A stretch of DNA of 64,000 bases, taken from the NCBI RefSeq assembly GCF_000282475.1, contig NZ_AKJF01000095.1, positions 22,111 to 86,110 of the forward strand, read 5' to 3'. Source of the DNA: Pseudomonas sp. GM78 (GTDB lineage: Bacteria; Pseudomonadota; Gammaproteobacteria; Pseudomonadales; Pseudomonadaceae). The notes below the pieces were generated by a model. That model had not been told where the DNA came from, did no database searches, and worked only from the letters and a program-made list of their open reading frames with translations. A program made the position numbers and the translations under genes. This document shows positions 18,012-27,081 of the stretch, in pieces. The first letter of the stretch is position 1, and every line of letters begins with the position of its first letter.

Positions 18012-20353
18012 CAGGCGCCCTCCCCGGTGAGTTCGAACAAACTGCCCGCCTCGCGCAGAAAGGCGGTGGTGCGGTCGATGCGTTGGGCATAGTCTTCCTC
18101 GGCAATCTGCTGCTTCAGCTCAGCCGCCACCTTGCCGATATGCGCCGTCGGTTTCAGCAACTGCGCGGCCTCCGGCAGGAACGGCAGCACCACTCCACGC
18201 GCCTTGTCGATCACTTGATAGCCGATGCTGGCGCCCCCTATACCCGCGACCAGCCCGCCAACCCCGCCCAACGCCCCACCGCGTTTGATGCCGTACACCG
18301 TTGCGCCGGCCAGCATCGCAACGCCCAGTATTCGTCCAGCCACCACCACCGGTGACAGGTCCCGGCTGTTGTCATTGCCGAAATACGTCATGCGATAGAA
18401 GAAATAGCCCGCCCATATCTCACGCGATCCCAACGCGTCATGCATGAACCAGGCGCGTGAGTCGTGTACCTGGTCATCGAACAGCGCGACCACCAGCGCC
18501 ATGTGCGGGTCCTTGCTGGGCGTACCTCGGGCGTCGCTGAACAATTGTTTTGTGCGCAGCTCACCTGCCGCCTTGATCGCAGCGTGGTCCTGCAACTCAT
18601 CGTTTTCGTTGAGCAGATAGATCGCGTCGCGCAACAGCACATCGGTGATCGTGCCGACCGCACTGGTTTGCTTGCGGTCGAAGCCTTTGTAGTCGCGTTT
18701 GAATTCCGCAGCTGCCTGGCTGAGTTGAGTCTTGTCGATCTGCGGTTCGTAGATGGGCGGGCCGGGATGGTTCGTTGCCGCCGCGGGCGTTTTCAGCCGA
18801 TCGGCCAAAATGATTTTTTTCTGTTTTTCATAGGCCTCACGTTGATCACTGGTGTCGTAGACAGTGACTTCATTGGCCTGGGTGAAGAACGGCTGATGTT
18901 TGTAGCTGTCGTTATTCTGCAACGGGTCATCGGCATAACGACCGATACGCCAGCCGGTGATCCAGCCCAGTTGATCGGCCAGGGTTTCTTCTACGGTGAT
19001 GCCGAGTTGCTGTGGTTTGTACTCCCAGGGTTTTGTGTGGGTGGGGGTGTCGGTGGTGATGCCTGGGAGGGTGTGGCGCCAGGCGTTGAAGCGCTCGATT
19101 GCTTGGGGGCTGATATCAAACTCAGTGTTAGTTACTTCTGAGATAACTCGCCATGCCTTCTGATCCTCTAAAGTTTTTGGCAGCACTGTTTCCGGCACTT
19201 GCAAAGGCGCGCCCGCAGCGAAGGCTTCGGCATACATGTCGTGGAGGACGATTTGTGACACCAGTTCATTGGTGCCACCTCTGGCTTTGCCTTGGTCATT
19301 CTGCGGATAACCACCACCGACATCGGAATGCACACCGGGGTACACCACTTCATAGGTGTGGAGCGGGTACTGGCCGTCCTCGTTGCGGATCGAGTCCAGC
19401 GGAAAACACGAGCGCTGCTCGAAGGCCGCGACGAAGTGTCGGCAGCATTTGACGAAGTTCGGAAACTTCGTGGCGTCAGGCAGCAACTGACTGTCATCGG
19501 CCCAATCCATGTGCCCGGCAAAAAAAGGCGCCGCATGGGCGATGCCGACCGAGGCGACGGTGTCCAACACACCGAGAAACTCGACGCTGACCGGCAGGCC
19601 GATCAGACGTTGCTCAGGCAACGTGGCACCGGCCGGCGTATCAAACAACTGGCTCAGCCAGGTTACGAAAGTGCGAGCCTCTGCTGCCCCGCGCGAGAAG
19701 CCGTACACGTACAGTTTGACTGCCAATACTTCAGGCTGCCGGGACTTGTCTTTACAGGCCTCCAAGGAATCAAACAGTCCTTTCATGACTCGTCGTCGTT
19801 TGCCTTCCCCCAGTACGCTCATCAGCGGTGCCTGCCACGTGCTCATGGCATCGACTGCTTTTTTTCTGTCGGCTTTGGATAACTCTTTCTTAGTCAATGC
19901 AACCCTCAGCGCATGAGCTAATGACACCAATGCCCAATTGATGCGATCTTCACCACCCGTCGCATACCTCAGTCCCTCCGCGCTGTAATCCAGTTCGCCA
20001 ATTTCAGGAAAGGGAGTTCCTACACCGGGCATATAAAAAGAAAAAAAACCCTCTTTTTCTGCCTGTTCACCCCTGAGCGACGCATGAAAAAGCTTGGCAA
20101 TATTACTGGGGTGATTTTTCTTGGTATCGTTATCTTAATTATTGTTAGTACCATCGAAAAACAAACTGACGTGTAAACTTTGAACGCATTCAAATCGCTG
20201 AGACTTATTTTTTGCATTGACCTGTCGATGGTGACAATCCTCCTCGGCAGTTTGCTTGTCACAGTTAGCAGTCACCGACGAAACATGACCCGGCAAACGC
20301 CCCACCATCGGAAAAACTGGCGGAGCCCAGACTTTGGCGCTTGAATTTCTCAT
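18011..20353 (-). pseudogene. Tle1-type T6SS phospholipase effector (DUF2235), interrupted by an in-frame TAA
   Basis: The alpha/beta hydrolase core is intact from 20134 downward: nucleophile elbow YGFSRGAAEAR, then YPGVHSDVGGGYPQNDQ with the expected His and Asp, and a C-terminal region with small hydrophobic turns. The N-terminal part, from ATG 20353 (or 20365), reads SLHVSLFFDGTNNN, the conserved DUF2235 oxyanion-strand motif, then hits TAA at 20135-20137. The next codons continue in the same frame as DNDTKKNHPSNIAKLFHAS, exactly what an intact family member would read. One base change separates it from a 780-residue ORF. ATG 20032 is only an internal codon, not a true start. Confidence 0.85.
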
Positions 20354-20862
20354 TACTTCGGGCATACGGATGGCTCCTTCATTCCCATAGATACTTTGAT
20401 CGGATAATTAGGTGAGCTGGGTGCCCAGCAAGAAGTCGTAACCTTTACCTGGTTACATGTGAAAAAATGCACCTTAAGATCGCATGACTCCGTTCCCGGC
20501 CACTCTGGAATTTCCACGACAGTGCTGTAGCGCTGATAGTTGGCCTTATGTTTAGCCTGAGCAACTCTATAGCCATCAGTCCCTAGCGGCGGCCATTTAG
20601 AATAAGCATAAGGATCAGTATCAACCTCCCATTCAATATGCGCCTTCAAGCCAGGGCGCCATTTAGTCGGCATGATAATGCAGCAAGAACGCCCCCCACC
20701 CCCGTCGGCCCGGTAACCATTCACCGAGAGCCAATTAATATTGCTCAGCGTATGATTAACCGCTTGTATATTTCCTCCCGCCATTTCGTTGTCCGCTGTG
20801 GAACATCCAACCAACATCAACACAAACACACCCAACAACCATCGAGCCCAGGTTATTTTCAT
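20353..20862 (-). CDS. Immunity-type lipoprotein (DUF3304-like), copy 1
   Basis: A 169-residue lipoprotein with signal and lipobox LMLVGC giving a lipidated Cys near residue 20. The mature part contains VNHTLSNINWLSVNGYRADGGGGRSCCIIMP and WRPGLKAHIEWEV, which fit the DUF3304 family often encoded beside Tle1 phospholipases, where periplasmic lipoproteins neutralise the enzyme. Its TAA overlaps the effector's ATG (TAATG). The central region (residues about 85-120) differs strongly from copy 2 while the flanks are nearly identical. Confidence 0.8.
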   Translation of the reverse strand: MKITWARWLLGVFVLMLVGCSTADNEMAGGNIQAVNHTLSNINWLSVNGYRADGGGGRSCCIIMPTKWRPGLKAHIEWEVDTDPYAYSKWPPLGTDGYRVAQAKHKANYQRYSTVVEIPEWPGTESCDLKVHFFTCNQVKVTTSCWAPSSPNYPIKVSMGMKEPSVCPK

Positions 20863-20936
20863 TGCCGATTCCCCGAAAATGGAAAGACGGGCGATGTCCA
20901 GACCTTAGCGCTCGAGTTAATTTTTACTACGGGCAT
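20859..20936 (-). pseudogene. Remnant of the 5' end of a Tle1 gene between the two immunity genes
   Basis: A 25-codon frame starting at 20936 reads MPVVKINSSAKVWTSPVFPFSG. It parallels the Tle1 N-terminus MPEVMRNSSAKVWAPPVFPMVG, then stops at a TGA that overlaps the start of immunity copy 1. It is best explained as the leftover start of a second effector after a tandem duplication and deletion. Confidence 0.7.
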
Positions 20937-21433
20937 ACGGATGGTTCCTTCATTTCCATAGATACTTTGATCGGATAATTAGGTGAGCTGGGTGCCCAGC
21001 AAGAAGTCGTAACCTTTACCTGGTTACAGGTGAAAAAATGCACCTTAAGATCACACGACTCCGTTCCCGACCACTCTGGAATATCCACTTTGGTGCTGTA
21101 ACGTTGAAAATTCGCTTCATGCGCAGCCCACGCACCTTCATCGAACCCATACCCAGTAGTTTTTCTTTTTATTTTTGCAAAAGGTTCCGGATCAACCTCC
21201 CATTCAATATGCGCCTTCAAGCCAGGGCGCCATTTAGTCGGCATGATAATGCAGCAAGAACGTCCCCCACCCCCGTCGGCCCGGTAGCCATTCACCGAGA
21301 GCCAATTGATATTGCTCAGCGTATGATTAACCGCTTGTATATTTCCTCCCGCCATTTCGTTGTCCGCTGTGGAACATCCCACCAACGCCAATCCAAACAA
21401 ACCCAACAACCATCTCGCCCATATTACTTGCAT
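20927..21433 (-). CDS. Immunity-type lipoprotein (DUF3304-like), copy 2
   Basis: A 168-residue paralogue of the adjacent copy, with the same lipobox region (ALVGCSTADNEMAGG) and the same VNHTLSNIN...GGGGRSCCIIMP core and C-terminal FFTCNQVKVTTSCWAP. ATG 21433 (MQVIWARW) aligns with copy 1's MKITWARW; in-frame ATGs at 21439 and 21460 are less likely. The central 35 residues (PEPFAKIKRKTTGYGFDEG...) are unlike copy 1, which suggests a swapped specificity segment. Its partner effector next door survives only as a fragment. Confidence 0.8.
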   Translation of the reverse strand: MQVIWARWLLGLFGLALVGCSTADNEMAGGNIQAVNHTLSNINWLSVNGYRADGGGGRSCCIIMPTKWRPGLKAHIEWEVDPEPFAKIKRKTTGYGFDEGAWAAHEANFQRYSTKVDIPEWSGTESCDLKVHFFTCNQVKVTTSCWAPSSPNYPIKVSMEMKEPSVCP

Positions 21434-21542
21434 GGCCATCTCCATCACCGACAACTCCATAATTTCAATTCAGGCCGCATGAAAAAAATCCCGCACGGGC
21501 CTCTTTCACATGCAACATGACGATAGAATTTATACTTAGCCC

Positions 21543-21619
21543 ATATCCTGGTCGTTCCGCGAATATCCACCGCCAACATCGGAATGCATACCGGGACCAC
21601 TATTTCCAGCCAACTCATA
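21543..21619 (-). pseudogene. Fragment of a second Tle1 core
   Basis: On the minus strand the frame reads YELAGNSGPGMHSDVGGGYS then RNDQDMG and a stop. It matches the effector segment TYEVVYPGVHSDVGGGYPQNDQG that carries the catalytic His/Asp. It begins inside the last bases of the DUF4123 gene and ends at a TAA. No other part of the enzyme is present here. Confidence 0.7.
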
Positions 21620-22364
21620 GTCGTTGGCGTGCGTACTCGACTATATTGCCAAAGTAATTCTCACGACTTGCTTGCATGACAATCGTGTACAACATCTCAA
21701 AACGCCTTTCCTTGCTTTCGTCCAGATGATCAAACTCACTGCGAACCAGGAGTTTCTGGGCATCGCTAATACATCCGATCATTTCGCATTGCTGATCACT
21801 AAGTTCCACGCAGGGAATGACTTCGATGCTGCTCTGCTTCGTCAAGCAATGGCTTTGCAGCCATTGCGACTGGTCGTCCCGATCAAGCCAGCCCCAAAAG
21901 CAGGCAACTCGCAGGAACTCGGCGCGCTGTTCGCTGGTGAGAATGGAATTCATCAGCACGGGAAAGATTCTCGGATCGTAAAAACGCAACAAGCCAGCTT
22001 GTCCACCCCACTGCATTTGAGACAGGGCTTGCAAGGCATGACTCAATTCTTGAAACGGCAGGTTCGAGATCAGGACCATCAGGCGAGCATCTGCTGCGCA
22101 GTGTTCGATCAGTTCTTCCAGCCAAGCCTTGTGCTGCCAAATGGTCAGGTCCAGGCGCATCAACAGCGGTGCCTGGTCCAGCAGGTTTTCCTCTGGTGTA
22201 CCGGTGAACAATGAGAACCAAGGCACCTTGGGGCTCAGTTGCTGCAGCCCGGGAACAGCGCATTTGCTCCACGTGGCTTGATCAAGCAAAAGATCAACTT
22301 CCTGTACTTCCGTTCTGGCACACACCTGCTCGATCTGCTCCAGCCATTGGATAGGCGTATTCAT
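21615..22364 (-). CDS. DUF4123 T6SS effector adaptor/chaperone
   Basis: A 249-residue DUF4123-type protein. Diagnostic parts are LMRLDLTIWQHKAWLEELIEHC, LRFYDPRIFPVLMNSILTSEQRAEF (the conserved RFYDPRV block of this family), and WGWLDRDD. Such adaptors load a cognate effector onto VgrG before firing. It lies directly between vgrG and the immunity/effector cluster, as expected for a vgrG-adaptor-effector module. The stop overlaps the Tle1 fragment at its downstream side. Confidence 0.88.
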   Translation of the reverse strand: MNTPIQWLEQIEQVCARTEVQEVDLLLDQATWSKCAVPGLQQLSPKVPWFSLFTGTPEENLLDQAPLLMRLDLTIWQHKAWLEELIEHCAADARLMVLISNLPFQELSHALQALSQMQWGGQAGLLRFYDPRIFPVLMNSILTSEQRAEFLRVACFWGWLDRDDQSQWLQSHCLTKQSSIEVIPCVELSDQQCEMIGCISDAQKLLVRSEFDHLDESKERRFEMLYTIVMQASRENYFGNIVEYARQRL

Positions 22365-22380
22365 CTGTATGTCTCCTCAA

Positions 22381-24780
22381 TCAGCCTTGGCGCATCAGCA
22401 AGCCAATGGCGTTTTTCCGAGCCTTTTGCAGGCACTCCTCACACACCGACTTGGGCAACACCGCCAACGGGAAACGCTGGCCACCAGGCCCCTCCCAAAT
22501 GTGTTGCCCCCTGGAGCGAACCTTGGTGTGACTGTCGAAAAAAAGTCCTTCCTCCGGGTCGAGGTGGATCGCCACATCTCCGGTGCCGAGCGTGATGCCT
22601 TTTTCGGACAAAAACTCCAGACGCCCCTGTACCGACTGCACGGTGATGTCCCGCTGGGCGATCAGGTTCATCAGGTCGCCGTGGGATTCGATTTCCAGTG
22701 GGCCCTCGCCGGAGACCAGGCGCATGCCTTCGCGCTGGGCGAGCAGCGAGATGCCTTTTTTGGCGTGTGCCGACAGGCGCTGGTCGGCGGCAAGGTTGAT
22801 GTCGTCCCGGCTTTGCAGGTACATCCCATCGCCACTGTTGAGCAGCAAACTGGCCGGCGTGACCGCGCCGATGCCGTCGGGGGCGCTCAGGAGGATGGCC
22901 GGGGCGGACAGGTCTTTGGCGTCCGCTTGTAGTTGCTGCAGACCGTCGATGGCGGGTGGTCGACTGTTATGGGCCTGGGCAATTTCCTGCCACTGGGCCA
23001 TTTGCTGGCGGGCGCCTTCGATCTGGCTGGTGGCCGGCGCCATGGCGAGTACATCGTCTGAAGCCTTTATTTGTTCATCGGCGCTGATCAACAAGCCTTT
23101 GCCCGCGCGCAATGCACCCCAATCGTCCGTGCGCAGTTCAAACCCTTCCCCGCGCTTCTCCTTCCGGGCATCCACTAGATGCCCTAAATTCAACTGACTC
23201 TTGCCACCATATTCCGTGCTGAGCTTGACGTGCTCCTGCCCCCGCAGGTCTTCCATGCGCAGCTTGTTGTTCGCCGGCGTGCGCAGCACGTTGCGGGTGT
23301 AGTCGCGATTGCGCAGGGTCACGTGGTCGGGGTGTTCGCTGTCGTGCAGGGCGTGGGCGATGTAGGGGCGGTCGGGGTCGCCCTGTTCGAAGGCGATGGC
23401 CACTTCGGTGCCGCAGATCAGCGGCAGGTGCAGGCCGTGGGTGTCGCCGGCGTAGGCGCGCGCCTGGCGTAGCCACATGCTTTCCTCGCCCAGTTTCCAG
23501 GGGTCGCGGTCGAACAGGAAGTTGACCTTGTAGCGGCCTTGGAGATCGATCTCGGCGTATTTGTCGTGGGCTTCGCCGCTGGTGACCCGGGCCGGGACGG
23601 TGCCGGCGATTTGTGGTTTGGCCTGCAGTGGCGGGCGAAAGCACAGGGTTTCCGAATAGGGCATGGCTTCAAAGCGGCACTCGAAGCTGGCATCGCGGGC
23701 GGCACGGGTGCGCATGGCGACGATCGCGCAACGCGGGGTGAAGGCCTGCGGTGCTCCGCCGCCGGTGATGGTCAGCACCTGGCCCGGTGCCAGGGTGGCG
23801 CTGCTACTGATACCGCTCAGGTGGGTCTGGTCGTTGAGGTAGCGCTCGTGGCGCAAGCGTGCGTAGAAGTAGCCGCTTTCGGTGGTCAGGCGTTCGTGCT
23901 GATCGTAGGCGCCACCGAGCACGCGGTAGGGCTCGGCGTAGTGGTAGGCCTCACCGTAGGTGATTTTCGCACCGCGGGTCTGGTCGACATCGGCGTCGAG
24001 GTGCGCGCTGGCGTCAAGGGGTTGATAGGTGCGGATGTTGACGTTTTTTTCCACCACCTGGTGCCTGGTTTGCAGGCCCCACACGCCGTCTGCATCGCTG
24101 CTGCTGAGCCCGGCGGGCGAGAAGTTTGGCAACTCGACGTCGAACTGGTAGCCGCGCTGGCCGTCGCAGAATTCCACGACGTCGATGTGCAGGCGTTGGT
24201 CGCTGGTGAGGCGGTACCAGATGCCCACTTCAGCCAGCAGGCGGCTGATGAAGGCCAGGTCGCTTTCGCCGTACTGCATCACCTGTTCGCGCCGGGGGTA
24301 CTCACGGACCAGGCGGAACAGGAAGTCCTGGCCTCGGAAGTCGTGGCGGCTGCGCAGGATGCTCTCGACGATTTCCGGTACCGACTGTTGCTGGTAGATA
24401 CGGTACTGCCGGCCGCGCTCGAGCAAGGCCAAACGCGGTTGCAGGGTCAGTTCGTAGCGGGCTTCGTCGACGGAGGCAGACAGGCGTTTTAACCCGGTGA
24501 TCACGCCGTTCAGGGTGCGCAGCGGATTGATTTCAGGGGTAGGCAGGCCTTTGATGACCGGTGGTTGTTTGGCGGCGTACAGGCTGAAACTGGCGTCCTT
24601 GCCCAGCAGGTGTTCGGCCGCGAGATCCTGCTCGGTGCTGGTGAATTCCACGTGGTAGGTGAAGGGTTGGCTGAGACGTTCTTCGCCGTGGAAAGCGAGG
24701 ACGTCGAGGTGGGTCGCAAGATCGCGGACCCAGAGTTTATGATGGCTGTGGTTGAAGAAGATGCGCGATTGTGTGCTCAT
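22381..24780 (-). CDS. tssI: VgrG spike protein (TssI)
   Basis: A 799-residue VgrG. The gp27-like part (residues 1-380) has FTYHVEFTS, SVPEIVESILRSRHDFRG and QYGESDLAFISRLLAEVGIWYRL. The gp5-like OB-fold and needle follow, with HDKYAEIDLQGRYKVNFLFDRD and LICGTEVAIAFEQGDPDRPYIAHALHDSEHPDHVTL. A DUF2345-like extension precedes a Cys-containing tail (VCEECLQKA). No toxin domain is fused, so its cargo is probably the DUF4123/Tle1 module downstream. It is the first gene of the minus-strand block. Confidence 0.95.
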   Translation of the reverse strand: MSTQSRIFFNHSHHKLWVRDLATHLDVLAFHGEERLSQPFTYHVEFTSTEQDLAAEHLLGKDASFSLYAAKQPPVIKGLPTPEINPLRTLNGVITGLKRLSASVDEARYELTLQPRLALLERGRQYRIYQQQSVPEIVESILRSRHDFRGQDFLFRLVREYPRREQVMQYGESDLAFISRLLAEVGIWYRLTSDQRLHIDVVEFCDGQRGYQFDVELPNFSPAGLSSSDADGVWGLQTRHQVVEKNVNIRTYQPLDASAHLDADVDQTRGAKITYGEAYHYAEPYRVLGGAYDQHERLTTESGYFYARLRHERYLNDQTHLSGISSSATLAPGQVLTITGGGAPQAFTPRCAIVAMRTRAARDASFECRFEAMPYSETLCFRPPLQAKPQIAGTVPARVTSGEAHDKYAEIDLQGRYKVNFLFDRDPWKLGEESMWLRQARAYAGDTHGLHLPLICGTEVAIAFEQGDPDRPYIAHALHDSEHPDHVTLRNRDYTRNVLRTPANNKLRMEDLRGQEHVKLSTEYGGKSQLNLGHLVDARKEKRGEGFELRTDDWGALRAGKGLLISADEQIKASDDVLAMAPATSQIEGARQQMAQWQEIAQAHNSRPPAIDGLQQLQADAKDLSAPAILLSAPDGIGAVTPASLLLNSGDGMYLQSRDDINLAADQRLSAHAKKGISLLAQREGMRLVSGEGPLEIESHGDLMNLIAQRDITVQSVQGRLEFLSEKGITLGTGDVAIHLDPEEGLFFDSHTKVRSRGQHIWEGPGGQRFPLAVLPKSVCEECLQKARKNAIGLLMRQG

Positions 24781-24954
24781 TTCAGGCCTTCCTGGTCTGC
24801 GGGGGGGAAACGTGCAGGAAGGGTTTGGCGTTCACCCGGGTCCTGAGGGGTGAAAGCATTGGGGAATTTAGTGGAAGTGAGGAATGAGACGTTTCCGAGA
24901 ATCGTGTAGGGCTTTTCCTTATTGGAATCTCGGCTTAACCGTGTCGGATAACGC

Positions 24955-25054
24955 TGTAGGAGCGAGCATGCTCGCGAAAAACCTGAGAGCACCGCGGGGT
25001 GTCAGGCTTCCCGCGTAATCGTTAACGACCATCGCGAGCATGCTCGCTCCTACA
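24955..25054. repeat. REPIN: paired inverted REP elements (AGCGAGCATGCTCGC type)
   Basis: TGTAGGAGCGAGCATGCTCGCGA (24955 on) and its inverted partner ending GCTCGCTCCTACA (25054) bracket a 50-nt spacer. The 388-bp gap between vgrG and the GntR gene (24781-25167) holds this element, the single REP at 25114-25139 and nothing else I can identify. Confidence 0.85.
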
Positions 25055-25113
25055 AGGGGGGCTAGCGCTATTGCGGTGGGTCGATGTAAACCTCCCGGGG
25101 ACTGTCAAGCCCT

Positions 25114-25139
25114 CATCGCGGGCAAGCCCGCTCCCACAG
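25114..25139. repeat. Single REP element
   Basis: CATCGCGGGCAAGCCCGCTC plus CCACAG is a lone copy of the other REP class in this genome (GCGGGCAAGCCCGCTCCCACA). It lies just past the 3' end of the GntR gene. Confidence 0.8.
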
Positions 25140-25167
25140 ATTGCATCTTCAGATTCAGACCGGGTGT

Positions 25168-25857
25168 TTACACCTCAATCAAATGCTTGAGCGGGTTGTA
25201 GCTACTTTTCAAGGTCGCCGCCACATCCAGAATCGCCTTCTCGATTCCATTCAAATGGATACACGTCAGCTCGATGGCCGCGCTCTGGTTGCCCGCCTCG
25301 ATGTACTCGATCAAACGCAGGTGTTCGTCGTCGCGGCAGGCTTCGTGGCTGTCGTCATCCAGCGCGGCGGCGTACAGCGAGGCCCGGGAGATCAGTTTCT
25401 GGAACCAGTCGAGCAACACCGGGTTGTTCAGGCTGCGGGCCAACTTGATGTGGAACTCGCCGAGCAGGTGGATCAAGCGTTCGTGGTCACCGTTGCGATG
25501 CGCCTCATCCTCGAGCAGCAAGTGATCGCGCAAATCCCGGGTCACCGCCGTATCGCGCCGGCGACACAGTTCGCTGACGATGCCGATCTCCACCAGGCGC
25601 CGGGTTTCGAACAACGAACGGATCTCTTCGTCGCTGGGCAGCGACACCGACGCACCTTTATTGGGCTCGGTGGTGACCAGTCCATCGGCTTCCAATTGCT
25701 TGAGCGCGGCACGAACCGACGTGCGGCTGACATTGAAAAGTTCGGCCAACGAAACCTCGCCCAGCTTCATGCCGGGACGCAGCGAGCGTTTGCTGATCGC
25801 CTCGTAAACCCCTTGGTAGACGCGGTCTACCGTGGTTTCCAGTTTCTTTTCCGCCAT
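25168..25857 (-). CDS. GntR-family regulator, FCD (FadR C-terminal) subfamily
   Basis: A 229-residue protein. The winged-helix domain is at residues 10-75 (GEVSLAELFNVSRTSVRAALKQLEADGLV), and the all-helical FCD ligand domain is at about 85-215. FCD metal-ligand histidines are visible in LGEFHIKLARS, DEHLRLIEYI and ELTCIHLNGIE. It is divergent from the ABC transporter operon at 25998, with a 140-bp intergenic region carrying three TTGCAT copies, so it probably controls that operon. The effector would be the transported compound or its hydrolysis product. Confidence 0.9.
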   Translation of the reverse strand: MAEKKLETTVDRVYQGVYEAISKRSLRPGMKLGEVSLAELFNVSRTSVRAALKQLEADGLVTTEPNKGASVSLPSDEEIRSLFETRRLVEIGIVSELCRRRDTAVTRDLRDHLLLEDEAHRNGDHERLIHLLGEFHIKLARSLNNPVLLDWFQKLISRASLYAAALDDDSHEACRDDEHLRLIEYIEAGNQSAAIELTCIHLNGIEKAILDVAATLKSSYNPLKHLIEV

Positions 25858-25920
25858 TCAAAGACTCCTTCAGTGCTGTGCAACCGGCCCCAGGCGAATG
25901 AACAGCCTTGAAAAAGGGGG

Positions 25921-25976
25921 TTGCATGAGCAGGTTAATCCGGGTATTTCTAAATTGCATCCAGATTTTGCATACAA
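25921..25976. promoter_or_regulatory. TTGCAT repeat cluster, candidate operator for the divergent GntR regulator
   Basis: TTGCAT occurs at 25921, 25954 and 25967; the last extends to TTGCATACAA, resembling the TTG-N4-CAA half-site layout used by FCD-type GntR proteins. The second and third copies are 13 bp apart. It lies in the promoter gap between the regulator and the transporter genes. The assignment is by position only. Confidence 0.35.
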
Positions 25977-25997
25977 TAATTAGAGGAATGCACCATT

Positions 25998-27080
25998 ATG
26001 GGTCATCCAGTTGCAATTGAAGTGCGTAACGTCTCCAAGCGCTATTCCGACGATCCAGGACTGGCACCCGCCCTGGACAACGTCTCGGTCGACATCGCCG
26101 ACAACGAGTTCTTCACCCTGCTCGGCCCCTCCGGCTGTGGCAAAACCACCCTGCTGCGCACCATCGCCGGCTTCGAGCATGTCAGCGAGGGTGAAATCCG
26201 CCTGGCCGGCGAACCGGTCAACGACCTGCCGCCGTTCAAGCGTCGGGTCAACACGGTGTTCCAGAGTTACGCGCTGTTTCCGCACATGAGTGTTGCGCAG
26301 AATATCGCCTTCGGGCTCGAGATGCAGGGTCTTGATCGCAAGCAGATCGCACAACGGGTCGATGAGATGCTGGCGCTGGTGCAAATGCAGCACCTGGCCA
26401 AGCGCAAACCCGCCGAACTGTCCGGCGGTCAGCAGCAACGGGTGGCTCTGGCCCGGGCCCTGGCGCCGAAACCGAAAGTATTGTTGCTGGATGAACCGCT
26501 GTCTGCGCTGGACCTCAAGCTGCGCAAGGGAATGCAGGTCGAACTCAAGCGTGTGCAGAAAGAAGCCGGGATTACCTTCATTTTCGTCACCCACGATCAG
26601 GAAGAAGCCCTGACCCTGTCCGATCGCATCGCCGTGATGTCCGCCGGCAAGATCTTGCAGATCGGCACACCCAACGACATTTACGAACGGCCCCAGCATC
26701 AGTTCGTCGCCCAGTTCATCGGCGACATCAACTTCCTCCCCGGCCACCTCAAGCGCGGCCAGCACAACGAACACCTGTTCGTGCCCAATGGCATGCCGGT
26801 GGAGATCCCCTGCCTGCCTCAGGGCATCGACGGCAAGGTGCAACTGGCGTTTCGCCCGGAGCGTTCGCAACTGGTCGACCCGGCACAACCGCACCACCTG
26901 CGCGGGGTGATCGAGGCCGTGCTGTATGTCGGCACCGCGACCCTCTACCAGTGCCGCTTGAATAACGACATCAAAGTCATGCTGCGTGAAAACAACGAAG
27001 GCCTTAACCGCAATCGCGGGGTCGGTGACCGTGTCGCGGTCAACCTGCCACCCCACGCCTGCCTGTTGATGGAGGCCTGA
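25998..27080 (+). CDS. ABC transporter ATP-binding protein, polyamine type (PotA/PotG-like)
   Basis: A 360-residue ATPase. Walker A is GPSGCGKTT; the signature is LSGGQQQRVALARAL; Walker B is VLLLDEPLSALD; the H-loop is FVTHDQEEA. A C-terminal TOBE region spans about residues 280-350. It sits first in a four-gene importer set: ATPase, two permeases and a binding protein, with 1-bp spacing or overlaps. It energises uptake across the inner membrane. Spermidine/putrescine-family membership is clear; the actual substrate is not. Confidence 0.93.
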   Translation: MGHPVAIEVRNVSKRYSDDPGLAPALDNVSVDIADNEFFTLLGPSGCGKTTLLRTIAGFEHVSEGEIRLAGEPVNDLPPFKRRVNTVFQSYALFPHMSVAQNIAFGLEMQGLDRKQIAQRVDEMLALVQMQHLAKRKPAELSGGQQQRVALARALAPKPKVLLLDEPLSALDLKLRKGMQVELKRVQKEAGITFIFVTHDQEEALTLSDRIAVMSAGKILQIGTPNDIYERPQHQFVAQFIGDINFLPGHLKRGQHNEHLFVPNGMPVEIPCLPQGIDGKVQLAFRPERSQLVDPAQPHHLRGVIEAVLYVGTATLYQCRLNNDIKVMLRENNEGLNRNRGVGDRVAVNLPPHACLLMEA

Positions 27081-27081
27081 G

